Shown: positions 1 to 6,819 of the stretch, in pieces
Numbering within the stretch: the first letter of the stretch is position 1
How the letters are laid out: each line of letters starts with the position of its first letter
Assembly (NCBI GenBank): GCA_902803455.1
Contig: CADCQC010000194.1
Location: 1-7,272, forward strand
DNA: 7,272 bases
Direction: 5' to 3'
Origin: an uncultured Prevotellaceae bacterium
Lineage (GTDB): Bacteria > Bacteroidota > Bacteroidia > Bacteroidales > Bacteroidaceae
Notes under the pieces: generated by a model
Databases searched by the model: none
What the model was told of the DNA's origin: nothing
Seen by the model: only the letters and a program-made list of their open reading frames with translations
Position numbers and translations under genes: made by a program

Positions 1-2
1 AA

Positions 3-2705
3 CGTATCATAGATATCACCGCACACGAGAATTTCAGCGCTCAGGAGTTTACCCCCCAACTGGTAAAAAACATCTATTCCCAAGTAAAAGATATCCTGCC
101 CAGGGCGTATAAGCACTACGACATCAGAATACGCACCCACGGACAACTCATCGACCAACTGATCCCCAACCGCCTTCGTGACCATCACGACCAAAGTCGC
201 CAATGGCGCGGCATCGATTATGAGGGAAAGCCTTGGGTCACCAATGTCTCCCGTCCCAATAAGATCACCCGCGGTCTGGAAGGTCGCCACCTGATGATTG
301 CGGCCAGCCATGGCAGATATTATGCCCAGAAGTCAGGCAAATGGATTTTCCAGCGCCCCAACCTGTTTTGCACCACAGAGGATCTCTTCACCCAAACTAT
401 CGTGGTGCCCTACCTCATGCCCATGCTGCAAAATGCCGGTGCGGTGGTCTGCACACCGCGTGAGCGTGACTGGCAGAAAAACGAAGTGATCGTCGACAAC
501 GACCGTCCAGGCAACAGTTACAAAGAAGCCAACGGCGCCCACTCCTGGACGACTACCCCCAAACAAGGATTCGCCTACCACACTGGCACCTACACCACAA
601 GAGAGAATCCTTTCAAGTCGGGCACTGCACGTATGGCTGAGAGCAGCACCTCACGCCTGAGCACGATCACCTACCAACCCACGATACCCGAAGCCGGCCG
701 TTATGCCGTCTATGTCAGTTACCAAACCCTCAGCAACTCTGTGGATGATGCGCAATACACTGTTTGGCACAAGGGTCGCCGCACCGTGTTCAACGTCAAC
801 CAACGCATGGGCGGTGGCACATGGGTCTATCTGGGAACCTTCGACTTCGACCGGGGCAACAGTCCATACAACATGGTCGTCCTCAGCAATCACAGCAAGA
901 GCAAAGGAGTGGTGACAGCCGATGCCGTGCGTTTTGGCGGCGGAATGGGCAACATCGAGCGCAATGGTGTGACCAGCGGTCTGCCGCGTTGTCTGGAAGG
1001 CGCACGCTACACCGCCCACTGGGCAGGAGCCCCCGACTCTGTCTATGATGTCAACAAGGGCAGCAACGACTATAACGACAACCTCAACACCCGTGCCCGC
1101 TACAACAACTGGTTGGCTGGCGGCTCACCCTTCGTCCCCAACCAGCCAGGCCTTCGTGTACCCATCGAATTGATGCTCTCGGTACACAGCGACGCCGGAT
1201 ATGACAAGACGGGAGGCAACGACATTTATGGCACTTTGGCGATCTGCACCACCGACTTTTATGATGGCAAACTCGGCGCCGGCATCTCCCGCCTCGCCTC
1301 CCGCGACCTGGCCGACGCACTCTTCCACAATGTATGGGAAGACATCCGTGCCAAATACGGTAAATGGAAACGTCGACTCATCTACGACCGCAACTACAAC
1401 GAGACACGCGTGCCCGCCGTGCCATCAGCCATCCTCGAGGTGTTGTCACACCAGAATTTCGGTGATATGCGTTACGGACTCGATCCCAACTTCCGTTTCA
1501 CACTTGCCCGTTCGATCTACAAGACGTTGCTGAGGTATGTTAATGAGATGCACGGGACGAAATACGTCGTGCAGCCCCTCGCCCCCCGCAACTTCCATAT
1601 CGAACTGACCAACAAGGGGAAAGCCAAACTCTACTGGAATCCCGTGCGTGATCCCCAAGAGCCCACCGCTGACCCAACGGAATATGTGGTGTATACCGCC
1701 ATTGGAGACCTCGACTTCGACAATGGAACCGTGGTGAAAGGTACCTCTTGCACTGTCAACATCGAGCCCAACACCCTCTACCACTTCAAGGTGACGGCCG
1801 CCAATCATGGCGGTGAGAGTTTTCCCACGGAGGTACTCTCCGCCTCTTACGTCCCGTCGGCCAAGAAGACCGTGATGGTGGTCAACGGCTTCCATAGGGT
1901 GTCGTCACCCGCCGTCGTGGATTCCGGCGACAAGAAAGGATTCGACATCGACGCAGACCCCGGTGTCACCTATGGTCTCATGGCCGGATGGTCAGGACGC
2001 CAGAGAGTGTTCGACAAACGTTTGTTCGGCCGTGAGGGAGAAGGAGCGCTGGGCTATTGTGGTGAAGAAATGGTCGGACAATTCATCGCAGGCAATGACT
2101 TCAACTATGTGAGAGAACACGCCACAGCCATCCACAGTGCCCACAAATACAACATCATCAGTTGCAGCAGTGAAGCCTTTGAGGCGGGGAAAGCCAAGAC
2201 CAGTCATGTGGACTGCGTAGACCTGTTGCTCGGACTGGAAAAGGACGACGGCCATTCGCTGCTTCTCTACAAGACCTTCTCTGAAGAGATGCAGAAGCGT
2301 CTCCGCTCCTATGTCCGCGACCATGGCAACCTGCTCGTGAGTGGCTCATACGTGGGCAGCGACATGCGGACAGACAAAGAAAAACGTTTCCTGTCGGATG
2401 TTCTGAAACTTCGTTGCGAAGGTATCAGCCGCCACAGCAGCAGTACAGTGCAGGGACTGGGAATGTCGTTCGACACCTGGCATCAACTCAATGCCACCCA
2501 TTACGCCGCCACGTCGTTTGATGTGCTCAACCCCCTGTCAACATCCTACTGTGTGATGCGCTACGCCAACGGTCTCAATGCCGCCGTAGCCTATAGCGGA
2601 CGCGACTACCGCTCGTTCACCATGGGATTCCCCCTGGAATGTATCAAGGACACCCGCACCCGCAACGCTATCATGCGCGGCATTCTCAATTATCTTATTC
2701 CATAA
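3..2705 (+). CDS. Amidase_3-type N-acetylmuramoyl-L-alanine amidase with inserted golvesin/Xly-like module, FnIII and GATase-like domains (5' truncated)
   Basis: The frame is open from the left edge, so the protein starts outside the window; 900 residues are visible. The ATG at 294 is internal, since amidase-like sequence precedes it. Numbering from the first visible codon, zinc-ligand candidates are His103 (ASHGRYY), Glu126 (CTTEDL) and His395 (SVHSDAG), with catalytic-type Glu479 (AILEVLSHQN). These match the His, Glu, His, Glu order of Amidase_3 enzymes, which cleave the amide between muramic acid and the stem peptide. Between Glu126 and His395 lies an inserted beta-sandwich of about residues 167-315, resembling the golvesin/xanthan-lyase module; relatives are therefore often labelled 'xanthan lyase', which probably misstates the chemistry. 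A fibronectin type III-like domain (about 527-619) and a class I glutamine amidotransferase-like fold (about 622-900, with LLVSGSYVG) follow. The latter shows Ser where an active enzyme would have a Cys nucleophile, so it is probably non-catalytic. An export signal would lie off the window. Family is fairly sure; substrate is inferred. Confidence 0.8.
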   Translation, partial: RIIDITAHENFSAQEFTPQLVKNIYSQVKDILPRAYKHYDIRIRTHGQLIDQLIPNRLRDHHDQSRQWRGIDYEGKPWVTNVSRPNKITRGLEGRHLMIAASHGRYYAQKSGKWIFQRPNLFCTTEDLFTQTIVVPYLMPMLQNAGAVVCTPRERDWQKNEVIVDNDRPGNSYKEANGAHSWTTTPKQGFAYHTGTYTTRENPFKSGTARMAESSTSRLSTITYQPTIPEAGRYAVYVSYQTLSNSVDDAQYTVWHKGRRTVFNVNQRMGGGTWVYLGTFDFDRGNSPYNMVVLSNHSKSKGVVTADAVRFGGGMGNIERNGVTSGLPRCLEGARYTAHWAGAPDSVYDVNKGSNDYNDNLNTRARYNNWLAGGSPFVPNQPGLRVPIELMLSVHSDAGYDKTGGNDIYGTLAICTTDFYDGKLGAGISRLASRDLADALFHNVWEDIRAKYGKWKRRLIYDRNYNETRVPAVPSAILEVLSHQNFGDMRYGLDPNFRFTLARSIYKTLLRYVNEMHGTKYVVQPLAPRNFHIELTNKGKAKLYWNPVRDPQEPTADPTEYVVYTAIGDLDFDNGTVVKGTSCTVNIEPNTLYHFKVTAANHGGESFPTEVLSASYVPSAKKTVMVVNGFHRVSSPAVVDSGDKKGFDIDADPGVTYGLMAGWSGRQRVFDKRLFGREGEGALGYCGEEMVGQFIAGNDFNYVREHATAIHSAHKYNIISCSSEAFEAGKAKTSHVDCVDLLLGLEKDDGHSLLLYKTFSEEMQKRLRSYVRDHGNLLVSGSYVGSDMRTDKEKRFLSDVLKLRCEGISRHSSSTVQGLGMSFDTWHQLNATHYAATSFDVLNPLSTSYCVMRYANGLNAAVAYSGRDYRSFTMGFPLECIKDTRTRNAIMRGILNYLIP

Positions 2706-2747
2706 GTCAGAAAAAACATTTAACCATATAACCATCAACCTACTGAA

Positions 2748-2753
2748 AAAGGA
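2748..2753 (+). promoter_or_regulatory. Possible ribosome binding site for the 109-residue gene
   Basis: AAAGGA lies six bases before the ATG at 2760, inside a purine-rich run (about 2745-2758). It is the only Shine-Dalgarno-like site of normal spacing I see in front of a gene here, and it supports 2760 as the start. Bacteroidetes rely little on such sites, so it may be a chance purine stretch. Confidence 0.4.
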
Positions 2754-2759
2754 AAAGAC

Positions 2760-3089
2760 ATGCATAAGATTCAAGCCAACAGCTCTGGGACAAGGAGTAT
2801 CGAGGTGAGTGATGATCACCTCTTGACCATCGAGAAATATCATCTGCTCGACAACCTGGTGGACAGCAACGGCATCATCGACGAGAGCGTGCTCGACAAG
2901 TTGAAATTCAATATCCGTTCGATGCTCTCCACGGAAGCCGGATCAGACAAATCATTGCTCGACCTCTGTCTCGATGTGATTTACAACAGCAACATGAAGG
3001 CCATCGGCCTGACCCATCTCATCGCCCTCTACAAGAAATGGGAAGAGGAACGGCCACAGGAAACCGAGACCGCCGCAGACAGCGAATAA
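2760..3089 (+). CDS. Small acidic protein of unknown function, upstream of ygiQ
   Basis: This 109-residue protein is not one I recognise. It has no signal peptide, membrane segment or cysteine-rich metal motif; it does contain one Cys, in LLDLCLDVIY. The middle (about residues 20-95) is rich in Leu, Ile, Asp and Lys with regular hydrophobic spacing, suggesting a compact helical cytosolic domain. The C-terminus (KKWEEERPQETETAADSE) is highly charged and probably disordered. The case for a real gene rests on the ribosome-binding-like AAAGGA before the start, a codon style like its neighbours, and a tight fit: 54 bases after the amidase stop and 10 before the ygiQ start. It is probably co-transcribed with ygiQ, and its translation may be coupled to it. 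A regulatory or accessory role for YgiQ is possible but rests only on position. Confidence 0.72.
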   Translation: MHKIQANSSGTRSIEVSDDHLLTIEKYHLLDNLVDSNGIIDESVLDKLKFNIRSMLSTEAGSDKSLLDLCLDVIYNSNMKAIGLTHLIALYKKWEEERPQETETAADSE

Positions 3090-3099
3090 ACCGACCAAC

Positions 3100-5079
3100 A
3101 TGTCGAACCACCGGCTGAGTGACTGGCTCCCCACGACCAAAAAAGAAGTGGAACTGAGAGGATGGGATGAACTCGACGTCATCCTCTTCTCCGGCGATGC
3201 CTATATTGACCATCCGTCGTTCGGCGCAGCTGTCATCGGCCGCGCCCTGGAAGCGGCAGGATGGCGCGTGGCCATCGTTCCGCAACCCGACTGGCATGGT
3301 GACTACCGCGACTTCAAGAAGTTGGGGCGGCCACGGCTATTCTTCGGTATTGCTCCTGGCTGCATGGACTCCATGGTCAACAAATACACCGCCAACAGAC
3401 GTCTGCGCTCCGAGGATGCCTACAGTCCTGACGGCCGCCATGACTGCCGCCCAGAATACCCCACGGTGGTTTATACCCACATCCTCAAGCAACTCTTCCC
3501 CGACGTGCCTGTCGTCCTCGGAGGCATAGAAGCATCCATGCGCCGCCTCACCCATTACGACTACTGGCAAGACCGTCTGCGCCGGTGTATTCTATATGAC
3601 TCGGGTGCCGACCTCATCATCTATGGCATGGGAGAAAAAGGTATCGTTGAACTCTGCGATCTGCTGGCCGCCGGCCATCCCATCTCCGCCATCCGCACAT
3701 TGCCCCAAACCGTGTTTGTGAGCCATCGTGAAGATATTCCGAATGGCATCACCTCCGACGACATTGTGCTCCACAGCCATGAACGTTGTTTGGAAGACAA
3801 GAAGGCAGAAGCAGAGAATTACCGGCATATAGAGGAAGAGTCAAACAAGTTGCAAGCGCAGCGCCTCATCCAGCAAACCGGTGAGTTGTTTACCGTGGTC
3901 AATCCACCCTATCCTCCGATGACCACCGAGGAGATCGACCAATCGTTTGCCTATCCCTACACCCGCCTGCCCCATCCCAAGTACAAAGGCAAGCGCATAC
4001 CTGCCTACGAGATGATCAAGCACTCGGTCAACATCCACCGCGGGTGCTTCGGAGGCTGTGCCTTCTGTACCATCAGTGCGCATCAGGGTAAGTTTATCGC
4101 ATCCAGAAGCAAGGAGAGTATCCTCCGCGAGGTTCGCGAGGTGGCGGCTCTCGATGATTTCAAAGGCTATCTCAGCGATCTGGGAGGACCATCGGCCAAT
4201 ATGTATGCCATGGGAGGAAAAGACAAGACGATCTGTCAAAAATGCAAACGGCCGTCATGCATCCATCCCCGTATATGCCGAAACCTCAACACCGATCTCC
4301 GTCCACTGCTCGACATCTATCATGCCGTCGACCAACTCCCCGGCATCAAAAAAAGTTTCATCGGCAGTGGCGTGCGCTATGACCTGCTGCTCCATCAGAG
4401 CGGCGATGAGGACATCGACAAGGCAGCCGCCGACTACACACGGGAACTCATCTGCCACCATGTGAGCGGCCGGTTGAAAGTAGCACCGGAGCATACCAGT
4501 GACCAGGTGCTGCAGTATATGCGTAAACCCAGTTTCTCACAGTTTGAGACCTTCAAACGCATCTTTGACGACATCAATCGTAAAGAAGGCCTCCGGCAAC
4601 AGATCATCCCCTATTTCATCAGCAGCCATCCGGGATGCAGGGAAGAGGATATGGCCCGACTTGCCCTGATCACCAAACGCCTTGATTTCCAGTTGGAACA
4701 AGTTCAAGACTTCACCCCTACCCCCATGACCATCAGCACCGAGATGTGGTATACCGGCTATGACCCCTATACGCTGCAACCCGTCTTTAGTGCGAAGACC
4801 CCACAGGAGAAACTCGCCCAACGCATGTTTTTCTTCTGGTATCAACCGGAGGAACGTCAGAAGATTGCCAAAGAACTACGACGCCTCGGCATGAGTGACC
4901 TGATACCGCTTCTGACGGGCCCTGTAGCTGACAACCGAAGGAAAGACAGCAAAAAGAAAGACCATCAAAGAAAAGACACCCCACGCCAAGCCACCCATGA
5001 GCATCCACATCATCGAACGACAACTGACCGGCAAACACAGCAACGAAACGTGCGAGGACGGCATCGTCGTGACAAATAG
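3100..5079 (+). CDS. ygiQ: YgiQ family radical SAM protein
   Basis: This 659-residue protein is a cytosolic radical SAM enzyme whose reaction is not known to me. The N-terminal family domain (about residues 5-300) includes LFSGDAYIDHPSFG and LGGIEASMRRLTHYDYW. Cys316, Cys320 and Cys323 in CFGGCAFC form the CX3CX2C site for the 4Fe-4S cluster that cleaves S-adenosylmethionine. A second cysteine group, Cys379, Cys382, Cys387 and Cys393 (CX2CX4CX5C), is typical of YgiQ and could bind another metal or cluster. A C-terminal segment starting near YTGYDP (551-556) matches DUF3362. The start at 3100 gives the expected beginning (SDWLPTTKKEVELRGW) although no Shine-Dalgarno site precedes it. The last 53 residues (607-659) are a basic, His- and Gln-rich, probably disordered tail, and the final 27 or so are encoded in the overlap with the phosphatase gene. 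The family assignment is very secure. Confidence 0.96.
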   Translation: MSNHRLSDWLPTTKKEVELRGWDELDVILFSGDAYIDHPSFGAAVIGRALEAAGWRVAIVPQPDWHGDYRDFKKLGRPRLFFGIAPGCMDSMVNKYTANRRLRSEDAYSPDGRHDCRPEYPTVVYTHILKQLFPDVPVVLGGIEASMRRLTHYDYWQDRLRRCILYDSGADLIIYGMGEKGIVELCDLLAAGHPISAIRTLPQTVFVSHREDIPNGITSDDIVLHSHERCLEDKKAEAENYRHIEEESNKLQAQRLIQQTGELFTVVNPPYPPMTTEEIDQSFAYPYTRLPHPKYKGKRIPAYEMIKHSVNIHRGCFGGCAFCTISAHQGKFIASRSKESILREVREVAALDDFKGYLSDLGGPSANMYAMGGKDKTICQKCKRPSCIHPRICRNLNTDLRPLLDIYHAVDQLPGIKKSFIGSGVRYDLLLHQSGDEDIDKAAADYTRELICHHVSGRLKVAPEHTSDQVLQYMRKPSFSQFETFKRIFDDINRKEGLRQQIIPYFISSHPGCREEDMARLALITKRLDFQLEQVQDFTPTPMTISTEMWYTGYDPYTLQPVFSAKTPQEKLAQRMFFFWYQPEERQKIAKELRRLGMSDLIPLLTGPVADNRRKDSKKKDHQRKDTPRQATHEHPHHRTTTDRQTQQRNVRGRHRRDK

Positions 5080-5818
5080 CCATGTGGCTGTCATCGACGG
5101 CAGCACGAGTAAGGCACCTCATCAAATCAGGGATGACATCCGCAACGGCCGTCTCGCCATGTTGCTGGTGAGTGAGGTGCTTGGCGAACTGTCATCGGCA
5201 GACTCTTTGGGCGATTTTTGTGATGCCGTCACCCGACGCATCAGAGATGCTTACGATCATTATCACATCAGCGTGGATCGTCTGATCCATCATCCGGAAG
5301 AACGGTTGACTGCAAGTGCCGCCATCTACAGCATTCATCATGAGGAAGTGTGGCTGGTAGGTGATTGCCAATGTATAGTCGGAGGCCTCTGCTATGACAA
5401 TCCAAAACCCGAAGAACACGCTATTGCCCTCAAACGTGCAGCCATCATCCGTCAGATGCTGAATAATGGAGAAGCCACCATCGCATCATTGCAGACCGAT
5501 GATGTGGCCAGGAAGCAAATCGTCGATGACATCATCGCTACCTGCCATGATCAGAACAAGACTTTTTCGGTGATAGATGGTTTTCCTATTCCTTTGGAAA
5601 GGGCCAAAACCATCAAAGTGGAATCTGGAGATGTCATCTTGGCCACTGACGGCTATCCCTACCTTCTTCCTACCCTTGCGGCAAGTGAGCAAGCGCTCTC
5701 TCATCTGTTGTCAACCGACCCACTGCTCTTCCAGACGTATCATGCCACCAAGGGAATGATGGCAGGCAACGTTTCGTTTGATGACAGAGCCTACATACGG
5801 TTTCGCGTCAGTAAATGA
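4997..5818 (+). CDS. Divergent PPM/PP2C-type protein phosphatase domain protein
   Basis: The 273-residue protein is likely a metal-dependent (Mn/Mg) serine/threonine phosphatase. Motifs appear in PPM order: Glu20-Asp21 (CEDGIVV), Asp34-Gly35 (AVIDGSTSK), TASAAIYSIHHEEVWLVGD with Asp123, Asp218-Gly219 (ILATDGYPYL) and Asp262-Asp263 (FDDRAYIRF). The metal-binding aspartates therefore seem to be kept, although the usual DGHGG is replaced by DGSTSK and the protein is distant from standard PP2C enzymes. It has no signal peptide or membrane segment, so it should be cytosolic; the substrate is unknown and no partner kinase is in the window. The start at 4997 lies 83 bases inside ygiQ. The next in-frame Met (residue 54) would lose the first two motifs, so the early start is favoured. 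No good ribosome binding site is present, and translation may be coupled to ygiQ. The 3' end overlaps the converging gene by 11 bases. Confidence 0.82.
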   Translation: MSIHIIERQLTGKHSNETCEDGIVVTNSHVAVIDGSTSKAPHQIRDDIRNGRLAMLLVSEVLGELSSADSLGDFCDAVTRRIRDAYDHYHISVDRLIHHPEERLTASAAIYSIHHEEVWLVGDCQCIVGGLCYDNPKPEEHAIALKRAAIIRQMLNNGEATIASLQTDDVARKQIVDDIIATCHDQNKTFSVIDGFPIPLERAKTIKVESGDVILATDGYPYLLPTLAASEQALSHLLSTDPLLFQTYHATKGMMAGNVSFDDRAYIRFRVSK

Positions 5819-6809
5819 CCAACGTGCGAAACCAGTCAGACAAGACCCCTGCATATTGATTTTGTGAATCTGCTACCAGCAAGATCACCTGTCCTCCATC
5901 TGGCAATTTCGGTCCGAGACACATTCCCTCATAATTGGCAAAGGAAAAATCCAACAGTCCGATGGATGTAGTCCATTCTGCCACCAGTGTCTTGGATAAT
6001 GGAGTTTGAGCAACGAGTTCCACATCTTCTCTCAACCGATGGCAGGGAGTAGGCCTGACCATATAGATGCGACAGTTGGCCATTGCACCGATTTTCGATT
6101 CAGGGATTGCAGCATCTCTTTCCAAGACCAGCAACCGCCCGTCGTCAAGAGCCGTCAACGCACTCACCCCGCAGACAAACGTTTGGGCAGGTACCAATGG
6201 ATGAACCTCTTCCATCTCATACAGATATTGTCCTTCCAACTGGAGGCTGTCGTCAAAAGCCAACAGGCGCAACCTATTGCGAACGCCATTGGTGGCCGTG
6301 GTCTGTGGCCCATCCCCCGGGAGCGTGCTCTCACTGGTGGTCCAAAAGCGGTGGGTAGCTGACTGATAGGTAAGCGCTTCCATGCCATAGTTTCTTGAGG
6401 CGCCCTCAAAGACCTTCGGCAACGGCAGTTGTCGTCCTGTAGGAGTAGCATCCAATCGCAGTTCACGCACCTGATTATGGGTCTCATCGCTGATGAAGAG
6501 CGTACTGTCGGGCGCAAACCACGCGATGCCTTCTTGATCCCGACCAGGATCAGTATGCCCCGTAAAGCCAAGATTTTTCACCGAACGGATCATCCCCGTG
6601 GAATCGATGTCGATATGGAACGTGAAGAAACCCGGATGCGGACTGTTGTCGCTCACCACCGCATAACGGTCATCACCCAACCAAGTGATGCCGCTATAAC
6701 CTCCAGCGGGAATCTCTTCAGGAAAGCAAACCTGCTCATGAAGCACGACCTGTGCGCTCAATCCCATGAAGAAACAAGCGTGAAAGAACCATGTCAGCAA
6801 TGTCCTCAT
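5808..6809 (-). CDS. Exported esterase-like activity of phytase family protein
   Basis: This 333-residue protein resembles the 'esterase-like activity of phytase' family (PF13449), a beta-propeller-like fold often annotated as a phosphodiesterase or phytase relative; the substrate cannot be told. A signal peptide fits residues 1-19, with a hydrophobic core and likely cleavage before Gln20 (GLSA/Q), common in Bacteroidetes. Cys12 is not in a proper lipobox, so a lipoprotein is unlikely. Family-like repeats occur in order: SGITWLGDDRYAVVSDN (39-55), DQEGIAWF (91-98), NYGMEALTY (140-148), GVSALTALDDGRLLVLERD (214-232) and NYEGMCLGP (292-300) followed by LLVADSQNQ. Length is normal and the protein looks intact. 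The ATG lies ten bases after the stop of the GldE-like gene, so the two are probably co-transcribed, with no clear ribosome binding site. The gene ends in an 11-base convergent overlap with the phosphatase gene. Confidence 0.88.
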   Translation of the reverse strand: MRTLLTWFFHACFFMGLSAQVVLHEQVCFPEEIPAGGYSGITWLGDDRYAVVSDNSPHPGFFTFHIDIDSTGMIRSVKNLGFTGHTDPGRDQEGIAWFAPDSTLFISDETHNQVRELRLDATPTGRQLPLPKVFEGASRNYGMEALTYQSATHRFWTTSESTLPGDGPQTTATNGVRNRLRLLAFDDSLQLEGQYLYEMEEVHPLVPAQTFVCGVSALTALDDGRLLVLERDAAIPESKIGAMANCRIYMVRPTPCHRLREDVELVAQTPLSKTLVAEWTTSIGLLDFSFANYEGMCLGPKLPDGGQVILLVADSQNQYAGVLSDWFRTLVIY

Positions 6810-6819
6810 CTTGCAATGA

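Noticed and set aside
294..296. ATG as the start of the amidase gene
   Set aside because: The same frame is open back to base 3 and encodes plausible amidase sequence (including RGLEGRHL just before the catalytic His), so the true start lies left of the window.
1446..1895. 149-residue open frame on the minus strand
   Set aside because: It lies fully inside the amidase gene, antisense to the well-matched FnIII region, and its protein has no recognisable features; it is a shadow of the GC-rich coding sequence.
4058..4465. 135-residue plus-strand open frame within ygiQ
   Set aside because: It is an alternative frame of the conserved radical SAM core and its translation has the Ser/Arg/Pro-rich look of an out-of-frame reading.
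4787..5125. 112-residue minus-strand frame across the ygiQ/phosphatase junction
   Set aside because: Considered because of the odd overlap here, but its Cys- and Val-rich translation resembles no family and both plus-strand genes explain the region.
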